Made by a program: the position numbers and the translations under genes | Assembly: GCA_044238875.1 (NCBI GenBank) | Contig: JBIICM010000114.1 | Location: 1-7,992, forward strand | From: JAIBAI01 sp044238875 | GTDB taxonomy: Bacteria > Bacteroidota > Bacteroidia > M30B66 | DNA length: 7,992 bases | Reading direction: 5' to 3' | Notes under the pieces: generated by a model | The model's database searches: none | Told to the model about the DNA's origin: nothing | Seen by the model: the letters and a program-made list of their open reading frames with translations, nothing else | In this document: positions 1 through 6,390 of the stretch, one piece after another | Layout of the letters: every line of letters starts with the position of its first letter | How positions within the stretch are numbered: the stretch's first letter is position 1

Positions 1-1
1 G

Positions 2-670
2 CTGGCTGAGGAGGCAGGAATGAAAGTTCAGATCGGCCATGTTGAACGTTTCAATCCCGCCTACACCGCTGCCATCCCATATCTTGAAAATCCCATGTTC
101 ATTGAAACTCACCGGCTTGCCCAGTTTAATCCGCGGGGAACTGACGTTTCAGTGGTACTCGATCTGATGATTCACGATATTGATATTGTGCTCCATACCA
201 TCCGCTCCGGCGTAAAAAAAATAAGCGCTTCGGGCGTGGCGGTAGTAAGTGACTCACCCGATATCACCAATGCCCGTATTGAATTCGACAATGGCTGTGT
301 GGCCAATTTAACGGCCAGCAGACTTTCAATGAAAAATATGCGAAAAACACGTTTCTTCCAGAAAGATGCATACATCAGCGTAGATTTTCTGGAGAAGGAA
401 ACCGAAGTAATCAGAATGAAAGATGCGGATGAAAATAATCCACTCGCCATGACAATTGAGCTTGGGCCCGGTAAAGGGGTTCGCCAGATTCTTTTTGAAA
501 GACCCGAAATTCATGCAACAAATGCCATAAAGGCCGAACTTGAAAGTTTTGCGCAGGCAATTGCTTTTAACAGAAAACCGGTTGTATCTGCCTCAGATGG
601 CCTCCATGCGCTGGATATTGCCTACAAAATCATTGAAAAATTAACCCTTACACCTCACCTGCTTACCTGA
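2..670 (+). CDS. Gfo/Idh/MocA-family oxidoreductase, C-terminal part (5' end outside window)
   Basis: This is the C-terminal part of an NAD(P)-dependent sugar or cyclitol dehydrogenase-like protein. The frame is open to the first base of the window. The ATG at 20 is internal, because the codons before it (LAEEAG) continue into the GHVERFNP stretch typical of the family just after its nucleotide-binding domain. The Rossmann GxGxxG region and the usual catalytic Lys of the EKP motif must lie upstream and cannot be checked. The visible part is the alpha/beta substrate domain. It includes DLMIHDID at 161-184, which matches the family's conserved D-x3-H-D-x-D active-site segment. The C-terminal helices (ELESFAQAI, then the GLHALDIAYKI segment) are also typical. 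The stop overlaps the next start by one base (TGATG), which indicates translational coupling to a lipoprotein and a sugar transferase. A role in making a nucleotide sugar for a surface glycan is inferred from these neighbours. The exact substrate is unknown. The family call is firm. Confidence 0.87.
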   Translation: MAEEAGMKVQIGHVERFNPAYTAAIPYLENPMFIETHRLAQFNPRGTDVSVVLDLMIHDIDIVLHTIRSGVKKISASGVAVVSDSPDITNARIEFDNGCVANLTASRLSMKNMRKTRFFQKDAYISVDFLEKETEVIRMKDADENNPLAMTIELGPGKGVRQILFERPEIHATNAIKAELESFAQAIAFNRKPVVSASDGLHALDIAYKIIEKLTLTPHLLT

Positions 671-1518
671 TGAAATGGCCGGGCTTTATTGCATTATTTT
701 TAAGTATTTCCTGCACCAGCATACCTGAGCCTTCTTATATCAGCATTGAAAATATAGTCATGCAAAACAGCGGGCAGGGTGAAAACAGCACCTCATCGGC
801 CATTGCTGATGCCTGGGTGTATATTGATGATAATCTGGAGGGCGCTTTTGAGCTTCCCTGCCGGATACCTCTGAATAAAACCGGAAAACATAAAATAAGC
901 ATCGGTTCGGGTGTATGGGTTAATGCGCTGCCAACCTTGCGCAGCCCTTATGTTTTTTACCGTTTTTACGCTCAGGATGCAGTGCTGGAAGCAGGTAAAA
1001 CCCTTTATTTGAAACCGATAGCCACCTATAATGAAAATATACAGATTGCTTATCAGGCAGGTTTTGACAGCCCTACAGGCAACACCCTTGAAGCCACCCC
1101 GCAAAGCGATACTACGGCTGCAATAACCACCAAGGCAGGTGAATTTTTTGAAGGTCAGGGTGCTTTCAAGGTGAACCTGTTAAGAGAGGAAGGTTTTGTT
1201 GAATTTCAGCTGGCTGAACCGCTCAAATTGCCCAAGGCGGGCGCCTTTGTTTTTCTTGAACTTAATTATCTGTCCAGCCATCCGCTCGATATCGGACTAA
1301 GAAGTTTTTATCCTGCCGCCGGAAATGTTTATTCCCGGGTTACCCGTCTGCCTCTAACAAACGGCTGGCAAAAGGTTTACATAAACCTTACAAGTGCCGT
1401 GAGCACAGAAGCCAATGCTCAGAACCAGCGGGCGGTATTCAGTATACGAAAACCGGCTGGCAGCGGCATGCTTGACCTGAGGTTGGATAATATCAGAATT
1501 GTTCACTTTAAATCATGA
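670..1518 (+). CDS. putative lipoprotein with PEGA-like and carbohydrate-binding-like regions, function unknown
   Basis: A 282-residue protein with a short lipoprotein-type signal peptide: Lys2, a hydrophobic stretch at about 5-13, then LSISC with Cys15 as the likely lipidated residue. The lipobox is loose (Ser at -3), as is often tolerated in Bacteroidota. Residues about 45-115 look like a small beta domain of PEGA or related type, with 'AWVYIDDNLEGAFELP', a 'GKHKISIGSGV' turn and a closing 'LYLKPIATY' strand. Residues about 118-280 resemble a jelly-roll carbohydrate-binding module: an opening 'AGFDSPTGN', a 'GWQKVYINLTSAV' strand and a terminal 'LRLDNIRIV' strand. I see no catalytic motif. 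The start overlaps the oxidoreductase stop and the stop overlaps the sugar-transferase start (ATGA), so it is probably co-translated with both. It may bind or help export a surface glycan; that is inference from context and fold impression only. The domain calls are by eye. Confidence 0.8.
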   Translation: MKWPGFIALFLSISCTSIPEPSYISIENIVMQNSGQGENSTSSAIADAWVYIDDNLEGAFELPCRIPLNKTGKHKISIGSGVWVNALPTLRSPYVFYRFYAQDAVLEAGKTLYLKPIATYNENIQIAYQAGFDSPTGNTLEATPQSDTTAAITTKAGEFFEGQGAFKVNLLREEGFVEFQLAEPLKLPKAGAFVFLELNYLSSHPLDIGLRSFYPAAGNVYSRVTRLPLTNGWQKVYINLTSAVSTEANAQNQRAVFSIRKPAGSGMLDLRLDNIRIVHFKS

Positions 1519-2948
1519 GCCCGGCCAACAGAGACAGAAAACAGGCCCTGATTCAGGTGATTGCTGACTTTTTATCAGCAGCACTGGCCTGGTTTCTTTA
1601 TTACTCATTCCGGAAAATTTACCTCGAACGCATTGTTTTCGGCTATGCGGTTGATCTTGATTACAACAATCGCTTTTTTGGGGGATTACTTATCGTTCCC
1701 TTGTTCTGGTTAACTATTTATCAGACAACAGGCACGTACAGCGATGTTTTCAGAAAATCAAGGCTTGGCATACTGGGTAATACAATGCTGGTAAGTCTTC
1801 TCGGCTCAGTGGCGCTGTTCTTTGCTGTTTCATTAGACGATATTATATCTTCCTACCGGTATTACTACATTTCATTTTTGGCCTTACTTTTTCTGCACAC
1901 ATCCATTACTTCCATTCAACGGATGATTATTGCGAGCATCAATGCAGCTAATATTCAGCGGGGTAAAATCTGGTTCAATACCCTGCTCATCGGCTCGGGG
2001 CCCAAAGCATTTGATACCGTGCAAAAAATTTCTGATCAGCGAATCCGAAGCGGAAACCGGTTTGTTGGTTACGTGCCCATGAACCACAATGGAGATGCAA
2101 CTATCCGCGCAACTGATAAATTGCCTAAGCTGGGCAATCTGGCAGAACTTGGCAGTATCATTCGCTCCCATTCAATTGAAGAAGTAATTGTTGCGCCTGA
2201 AAACTCAGAGCATACAAGCCTTGAATCGCTGCTAACTGAACTTGAACTCAACGATGTGCAGATAAAAATTATCCCGGATATCAGGGATATACTTTTAGGT
2301 TCGGTTAAAATGTCAGCCATTTTCGGCGCTCCTGTCATTGAAATCCGTCGTTCGCTGATGCCTGACTGGCAGCGGTCAATCAAACGCCTGATTGATATCA
2401 GCGTGAGTCTTTTCATGCTAATCTTCTTTTTTCCGGTTTATTTGCTGGTGGCCTTAATCATTTTATGCACCAGCAGAGGAGGTGCTTTTTACAGCCATCA
2501 ACGCATAGGCAAAGGCGGTAAGCCTTTCAGGATGTACAAGTTCCGATCAATGTATGCAGATGCAGAACACAAAGGGCCTCAGCTTTCGAGCCGGAATGAT
2601 AACCGCATAACGCCCTTCGGCCGGTTTATGCGAAAAACAAGGCTGGATGAAATACCCCAGTTTTATAATGTGTTGATTGGGCAGATGTCAATTGTTGGCC
2701 CCCGGCCTGAGAGACAATTCTTTATTGACCAGATCGTTCAGGTAGCACCACATTACCGCATTTTGCAAAAGATCAGACCCGGAATAACCGGATGGGGTCA
2801 GGTAAAATTTGGCTATGCCGAAAACGTTGAGCAAATGATAGAACGCTTAAAATACGATATCCTGTACGTTGAAAATATGACCCTCGCCCTCGATTTCAAG
2901 ATCCTGATTTATACTTTCTTGATCGTTATACAGGGCAGGGGAAAATAA
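1515..2948 (+). CDS. polyprenyl glycosylphosphotransferase (WcaJ/WbaP-type exopolysaccharide-initiating sugar transferase)
   Basis: This inner-membrane enzyme transfers a sugar-1-phosphate from a nucleotide sugar to undecaprenyl phosphate, the first step in building a repeat-unit polysaccharide. Its 477 residues match the usual length of the large polytopic form. Four probable membrane helices lie at about 8-30, 54-72, 84-107 and 114-138. A CoA-binding-like Rossmann domain follows, with GSGPKA at 160-165. A hydrophobic re-entrant or membrane segment lies at about 294-320. The catalytic bacterial sugar-transferase domain has KRLID (290-294), YKFRSM, the Asp378-Glu379 catalytic pair in RLDEIPQ, VGPRPE (394-399), PGITGWGQV and a YD-x2-YVEN segment. 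All hallmark motifs are intact. The ATG overlaps the lipoprotein stop by four bases. The sugar (glucose, galactose, a UDP-HexNAc or other) cannot be read from the sequence. No other glycosyltransferase, Wzx or Wzy is in view; they may lie outside the window. Confidence 0.95.
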   Translation: MSPANRDRKQALIQVIADFLSAALAWFLYYSFRKIYLERIVFGYAVDLDYNNRFFGGLLIVPLFWLTIYQTTGTYSDVFRKSRLGILGNTMLVSLLGSVALFFAVSLDDIISSYRYYYISFLALLFLHTSITSIQRMIIASINAANIQRGKIWFNTLLIGSGPKAFDTVQKISDQRIRSGNRFVGYVPMNHNGDATIRATDKLPKLGNLAELGSIIRSHSIEEVIVAPENSEHTSLESLLTELELNDVQIKIIPDIRDILLGSVKMSAIFGAPVIEIRRSLMPDWQRSIKRLIDISVSLFMLIFFFPVYLLVALIILCTSRGGAFYSHQRIGKGGKPFRMYKFRSMYADAEHKGPQLSSRNDNRITPFGRFMRKTRLDEIPQFYNVLIGQMSIVGPRPERQFFIDQIVQVAPHYRILQKIRPGITGWGQVKFGYAENVEQMIERLKYDILYVENMTLALDFKILIYTFLIVIQGRGK

Positions 2949-2982
2949 AAAACGACAAGGTGGCAGACAAACATCATGGCCT

Positions 2983-2990
2983 TATCTTTG
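2983..2990 (+). promoter_or_regulatory. likely Bacteroidota -7 promoter box for thioredoxin
   Basis: TATCTTTG is an exact match to the TAnnTTTG -7 element used by the primary sigma factor of Bacteroidota. It lies 32 bases before the thioredoxin ATG in the 74-base gap after the sugar transferase, leaving a short AT-rich leader with no Shine-Dalgarno sequence. I see no convincing TTTG-type -33 element at the usual distance upstream, so the assignment rests on the -7 match and its position. Confidence 0.6.
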
Positions 2991-3022
2991 TTTAACGGAA
3001 CAAATTTTTAATCACTTTTAAG

Positions 3023-3343
3023 ATGGCACTTCAAATCACTGATTCTAACTTCGATGAGATCGTTCTCAAATCTGACAAACCTGTATTGGTTGACTTTTGG
3101 GCTGAATGGTGCGGCCCCTGCAGGGTAGTTGGCCCTGTTGTGGAAGAACTTTCAAAAGACTATGAGGGACGCGCCGTTGTAGGCAAGGTTGACGTTGACA
3201 GCAACCCGAACATTTCTATGCGTTATGGAATACGCAATATACCGACCCTGCTGGTATTTAAAAACGGGGAGATTGTAGATAAGCAGGTGGGCGCAGTACC
3301 CAAAAATGTTCTTGCCCAGAAACTGAACGCACAGTTATCCTGA
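3023..3343 (+). CDS. trxA: thioredoxin
   Basis: A small cytoplasmic dithiol-disulfide oxidoreductase that is normally reduced by thioredoxin reductase and passes electrons to ribonucleotide reductase, peroxiredoxins and other disulfide-containing targets. The 106-residue length is that of a classical single-domain thioredoxin. It has the full active site WCGPC (Trp29-Cys30-Gly31-Pro32-Cys33) within FWAEWCGPCR, the buried Asp24, and the cis-proline Pro74 in the NIPTLLVF strand followed by KNGE. It has no signal peptide, so it is cytosolic and not a ResA/TlpA type. It appears to be its own transcription unit, with a likely -7 box upstream and a strong hairpin terminator 11 bases after the stop. 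The leader is AT-rich without a Shine-Dalgarno sequence. I see nothing unusual in it, and the identification is secure. Confidence 0.97.
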   Translation: MALQITDSNFDEIVLKSDKPVLVDFWAEWCGPCRVVGPVVEELSKDYEGRAVVGKVDVDSNPNISMRYGIRNIPTLLVFKNGEIVDKQVGAVPKNVLAQKLNAQLS

Positions 3344-3354
3344 ATGTAAATTTT

Positions 3355-3392
3355 AAACAGCCGCAGAAATATTTTTTGCGGCTGTTTTCTTT
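3355..3392 (+). terminator. rho-independent terminator after trxA
   Basis: A perfect 11-base-pair inverted repeat, AAACAGCCGCA (3355-3365) with TGCGGCTGTTT (3377-3387), can extend inward through G-U and A-T pairs to a three-base loop. It is followed by a T-rich run broken by one C (to 3392). It starts 11 bases after the thioredoxin stop and ends 13 bases before the DUF58 start. It should end most trxA transcripts, so the DUF58 gene depends on readthrough or on a promoter I could not find. Confidence 0.92.
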
Positions 3393-3405
3393 AACCTGAA
3401 TCATT

Positions 3406-4335
3406 ATGCCGATCAATCGCCATGAATTGCAGCAGTTTTCAAAACTGGAACTGCTCGCGCGTCAGGTGGTTGAAGGTTTTATAACAGGACTGCATAAAAG
3501 TCCTTTTCATGGCTTCTCGGTTGAATTTGCCGAATACAGGCCTTACAACCAGGGTGAATCTACGCGTTATATTGACTGGCGGCTTTATGGTAAAACCGAT
3601 AAGTTATATGCAAGACGCTACGAAGAGGAAACCAATTTGCGTTGTCAGGTGGTGATTGATCACTCACCCTCGATGTATTTTCCTGTTGACCATGAGAAAA
3701 AAGGCCTCGATTCAAAGCTGGGCTTTTCGGTGAAAGCCGCAGCAGCATTGTTCTATATGCTTCATCAACAGCGAGATGCCACAGGTCTGAGTTTATTCGC
3801 CGAAGATCTTGATTTTCATACCCCTGCCCGCTCCTCGGCCTCGCACATGGCCATGCTTTACGCCGAGCTTGAGAAGCTGGTTGACACTGACTGGAACAAG
3901 CAGAAAGGCGTTACAAACGCTGCGCAGTCACTTCATCACGTTGCAGAAGCAGTGCATAAAAGAAGTCTTGTTGTTATTTTCAGCGATATGTTTGAAGAAG
4001 CAAATGATAGCGAACAGTTCTTTTCAGCACTTCAACACCTCAAACACAATAAGCATGAGGTCATTCTATTTCATGTAAATGACCGTTCACAGGAGCTTGA
4101 ATTTAACTTCGAAAACCGGCCCTACCGCTTTATTGACCTCGAAAATGGCGAAGAGGTGAAACTTCAGGCATCCGAAGTTAAAGCCCATTATCTTGAAAAA
4201 ATGTCAGCTTATTTGCGTGATCTTCAACTGCGCTGCGCCCAGTGCAGCATTGATTTCATCGAGGCAGATATCAACGCAGGATACCAGCAGGTATTATTGC
4301 CCTACCTGATGAAAAGAACACGCATGGGCGCTTAA
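3406..4335 (+). CDS. DUF58 domain protein (vWA-like fold, MoxR-associated family)
   Basis: A 309-residue soluble protein of the DUF58 family. Members usually sit beside MoxR AAA+ ATPases and are thought to act with them in metal-dependent assembly or envelope-stress functions; their biochemistry is poorly known. The N-terminal signature is complete: GLHKSPFHGFSVEFAEYRPY at 28-47, then RYIDWRLY and LYARRYEEE. The vWA-like metal site (MIDAS) looks intact: Asp85-x-Ser87-x-Ser89 (DHSPS), Thr170 in GVTN, and Asp194 in VIFSD. No signal peptide or membrane helix is present. The start at 3406 fits the family's N-terminus. Only thioredoxin lies upstream, beyond a terminator, and murI converges downstream, so neither a moxR nor Bat (BatA/BatB) genes are adjacent in this window. 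The family assignment is firm and the role is not known. Confidence 0.93.
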   Translation: MPINRHELQQFSKLELLARQVVEGFITGLHKSPFHGFSVEFAEYRPYNQGESTRYIDWRLYGKTDKLYARRYEEETNLRCQVVIDHSPSMYFPVDHEKKGLDSKLGFSVKAAAALFYMLHQQRDATGLSLFAEDLDFHTPARSSASHMAMLYAELEKLVDTDWNKQKGVTNAAQSLHHVAEAVHKRSLVVIFSDMFEEANDSEQFFSALQHLKHNKHEVILFHVNDRSQELEFNFENRPYRFIDLENGEEVKLQASEVKAHYLEKMSAYLRDLQLRCAQCSIDFIEADINAGYQQVLLPYLMKRTRMGA

Positions 4336-4388
4336 AAGGTATGCGGCACAAAAGGGTTGGCGGGGTTCACTAACTATATTCCCCTGAC

Positions 4389-5213
4389 TTATGGTTCTGT
4401 GGTGTCGGATAACTGAAGTTTCTGAAGTTTTATTTTCTCTCTGAAAAACAATTCGGCACTTTGCTGAAATGATTCTGTAAGATCAGAGATATAAAACTCG
4501 AGTGCCGGAATGGCTGATATCGCCACCAAGTCTTTCGCTTCCAGTTTTTCACGAATTTGCCGGGCAACCGCTTCAGCTGAATCAAAAACGATGACTTTAC
4601 CCTTATAATAATCTTCAATCTCTTTGCGGATCAGCGGATAATGGGTGCATGCAAGGATGATTCCGCGGATGCCGGACAAAGTCTTTTTATCCAGATAGGA
4701 ATGGATGATGGTTCTGGAAATCTTATTGTTAAAAAAGCCCTCCTCAATCATAGGGGCAAGCAATGGGGTTGCCAGTGAACTCACCTGCAGATCCGGATTC
4801 AGCTTACGGATTTTCCGCGGGTATATTCCCGACTGCACTGTTCCGCGTGTTCCGATAACGCCCACTCTGCCTTGCTCAAATGTATTGGCGATGGCGATGG
4901 CAGCCGGGTCAATTACATTGATTACGATGGCAGCATTACCGGCCAATCGTTCTACTGCTTTGAAGGCATGGGCTGATGCGGTGTTACAGGCAATCACAAT
5001 CATTTTACAACCCCGTCTGAGCAGGTATTCTGCAATCTTAACCGAATAACGCTCAATTAGTTCCGGAGATTTGTCACCGTAGGGAAAATGAGCTGTATCG
5101 CCAAAATAGATCAATGATTCATGCGGCAGCAGGTGATGAATTGCATGGGCAACGGTAAGTCCTCCGATACCGGAGTCAAAAATACCGATGGGCTGATTGC
5201 GGCCTGATTTCAT
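4389..5213 (-). CDS. murI: glutamate racemase
   Basis: A cofactor-independent enzyme that interconverts L- and D-glutamate, giving the D-Glu added by MurD to the peptidoglycan stem peptide. From the start chosen here it is 274 residues, usual for the family. It opens with PIGIFDSGIGGLTV (the Asp-Ser substrate site) and has YFGDTAHFPYG. Both catalytic cysteines are present: Cys76 in ACNTASA and Cys189 in ACTHYPL. I chose the ATG at 5213 (MKSGRNQ...). The frame is open to an ATG at 5240, but that one lies in the loop of the terminator ending the skp/ompH pair, and the nine extra residues (MGAFFYSCT) do not look like family sequence. The gene follows bamA and the two skp/ompH genes on the same strand, a conserved Bacteroidota order, but the terminator suggests partly separate expression. 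It converges on the DUF58 gene across 53 bases. Confidence 0.95.
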   Translation of the reverse strand: MKSGRNQPIGIFDSGIGGLTVAHAIHHLLPHESLIYFGDTAHFPYGDKSPELIERYSVKIAEYLLRRGCKMIVIACNTASAHAFKAVERLAGNAAIVINVIDPAAIAIANTFEQGRVGVIGTRGTVQSGIYPRKIRKLNPDLQVSSLATPLLAPMIEEGFFNNKISRTIIHSYLDKKTLSGIRGIILACTHYPLIRKEIEDYYKGKVIVFDSAEAVARQIREKLEAKDLVAISAIPALEFYISDLTESFQQSAELFFREKIKLQKLQLSDTTEP

Positions 5214-5224
5214 AGTACAAGAAT

Positions 5225-5252
5225 AAAAAAAAGCGCCCATTGCAGGCGCTTT
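5225..5252 (-). terminator. rho-independent terminator after the skp/ompH pair
   Basis: Read on the minus strand, an eight-base-pair GC-rich stem, AAAGCGCC (5252-5245) and GGCGCTTT (5237-5230), encloses a seven-base loop. It is followed directly by more T residues, so eight consecutive T lie at 5232-5225. It starts 22 bases after the stop of the second skp/ompH gene and ends 11 bases before the preferred murI ATG. It would separate the chaperone transcript from murI. The opposite strand has only a short T run, so termination is mainly in the minus direction. Confidence 0.92.
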
Positions 5253-5274
5253 AAAAATTCAGATGTTCAAATGA

Positions 5275-5787
5275 TCAGGGTAAGTTGAGTTTCTTTTTAA
5301 CCAGATTGATCACATTGTCACTTTCTTCCCAAAATAAAAGGGCACCGGTAGATGTATCAAAAATATAAGTATAACCGTTCTCTTTTGCCACCTGTTCAAT
5401 AGCTTTTTTAGCCTTAGTGATAATGGGCTCCATCAGCTGCTGCTGTTTGGTCTGAAGGCTCTCTTCGGCCTGCTGCTGGAAGTTCTGAATCCTTGTACTC
5501 AGGTTTTGAAGTTCAGTTTCACGGTCAGCTTTTAACAGATCTGTTAATTTGGAAGCATCTGCTGCATATTTTTCCTGTTTTGCGCGGAACTCAGCTGCCA
5601 TCTCCTGCAATTGTTTTTCCATTTCCTTGGTTACGGTATCCATTCTGGCCATGGCTGCTTTTCGTTCAGGCATGAGATTAAGGAGTTCAGCCGCGTTAAC
5701 ATGTCCGAATTTGGCGGTTTTCTGGGCCTGAACAGATGAACAGGTCATTGCAATGAAAAGAGAGAGAAAAAGAGCTTTGATTTTCAT
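5275..5787 (-). CDS. Skp/OmpH-family periplasmic chaperone (second copy)
   Basis: A 170-residue secreted protein of the Skp/OmpH family. In E. coli Skp is a trimeric 'jellyfish' that holds unfolded outer-membrane proteins on their way to the BAM complex. It has a signal peptide (MKIKALFLSLFIAMTCSSVQA, likely cut after Ala21), the family strand FGHVNAAELLNLMPE just after it, a long charged and Gln-rich coiled coil at about 45-125 (tentacles), and the closing GYTYIFDTSTGALLFWEES strand region. The frame extends 38 codons further upstream, but that part overlaps the preceding gene and lacks signal-peptide character. The ATG at 5787 places the signal peptide at the N-terminus and lies ten bases after the preceding stop, so the two genes are surely one operon. 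Cys16 lies inside the signal peptide and is not a good lipobox. It is a divergent paralogue of its neighbour, and its client set is unknown. Confidence 0.93.
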   Translation of the reverse strand: MKIKALFLSLFIAMTCSSVQAQKTAKFGHVNAAELLNLMPERKAAMARMDTVTKEMEKQLQEMAAEFRAKQEKYAADASKLTDLLKADRETELQNLSTRIQNFQQQAEESLQTKQQQLMEPIITKAKKAIEQVAKENGYTYIFDTSTGALLFWEESDNVINLVKKKLNLP

Positions 5788-5797
5788 GTATTGATAT

Positions 5798-6370
5798 TTA
5801 CTTTTTAGGTGGCACAACGGGCTTTCCGCTATCATCGTCGTCAGTATTGTTCTTACCGGGTGTGAACCCCATGTTTTCAAGTACCTCATCACTGATGTCA
5901 TATTTCGGGTTGGTAAAAAGCATTGTTAGATCGCTTGATTTATCGAATACCACTGCATAATTCTTGGTAGCGGCAATTTCTTTAATCGCATTGTATATTT
6001 TATCCTGAAGCGGCTTTATGAGTTCCTGACGCTTTTTCAGCAAATCACCATCTTTACCGAAACGCTGCTTTTGTAATTCCTTGGCGGCTTTTTCCTTTTC
6101 GATGATTTCTTCCTCACGCTTTTTTTTCATTTCATCGGTTAATAACACCGACTCGGCCTGAAAATCTTTATACATCTTGTCAATCTCAGCAAACTTGGCC
6201 TCAATTTCTTTTTGCCATTGAACCGAAATGCGGTCAAGCTGTTGTTGGGCTGATTTATACTCGGGCATGTTATCGAGCATATACTCTGTATCTACGTAGG
6301 CAAATTTCTGGGCATTTACCATGAAATGAGCCGGAAACAGAAGAAGTAGAACCAATACGAAGCGTTTCAT
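5798..6370 (-). CDS. Skp/OmpH-family periplasmic chaperone (first copy, acidic C-terminal tail)
   Basis: A 190-residue secreted Skp/OmpH-like protein that probably escorts unfolded outer-membrane proteins to BamA, encoded just upstream. It has a signal peptide (MKRFVLVLLLLFPAHFMVNA, likely cut after Ala20), the family strand FAYVDTEYMLDNMPEY, a long Lys/Glu-rich coiled coil at about 45-125, and the closing strand NYAVVFDKSSDLTMLF. The chosen ATG at 6370 puts the signal peptide first. A longer in-frame start at 6439 would add 23 unrelated residues and would read through the likely promoter. The C-terminus carries a low-complexity tail of about 20 residues with four consecutive Asp (177-180) and a PPKK end, which the second copy lacks. 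The likely -7 box is 20 bases before the ATG, so the pair can be expressed apart from bamA. The family call is firm. Confidence 0.93.
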   Translation of the reverse strand: MKRFVLVLLLLFPAHFMVNAQKFAYVDTEYMLDNMPEYKSAQQQLDRISVQWQKEIEAKFAEIDKMYKDFQAESVLLTDEMKKKREEEIIEKEKAAKELQKQRFGKDGDLLKKRQELIKPLQDKIYNAIKEIAATKNYAVVFDKSSDLTMLFTNPKYDISDEVLENMGFTPGKNNTDDDDSGKPVVPPKK

Positions 6371-6390
6371 AAGCTTTTGGCTGGAAGGTA

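Noticed and set aside
793..1104. Minus-strand open frame of 103 codons opposite the lipoprotein gene
   Set aside because: It is a shadow frame; the plus-strand gene has a signal peptide and coupled overlaps on both sides.
2271..2290. Inverted repeat TATCCC / GGGATA around GGATATCA
   Set aside because: The stem is only six bases and lies inside the sugar-transferase coding sequence, where it simply encodes the IPDIRDI segment. Nothing suggests regulation.
2069..2416. Minus-strand open frame of 115 codons opposite the sugar transferase
   Set aside because: It is Ser/Ile-rich shadow translation of a well-conserved gene.
2957..2980. Possible hairpin (AAGG...CCTT) after the sugar transferase as a terminator
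   Set aside because: Only four bases pair, the loop is long, and the following bases form the likely trxA -7 box, not a T run.
4412..4430. Direct repeat of CTGAAGTTT, twice
   Set aside because: It encodes the repeated Lys-Leu-Gln near the MurI C-terminus, and two copies is too few to call a repeat element.
4705..5049. Plus-strand open frame of 114 codons opposite murI
   Set aside because: It is an antisense shadow of the secure murI gene, with no recognisable domain.
5788..5901. N-terminal extension of the second skp/ompH frame (38 extra codons)
   Set aside because: It overlaps the end of the preceding gene, has no family similarity, and would bury the signal peptide. The ATG at 5787 is the sensible start.
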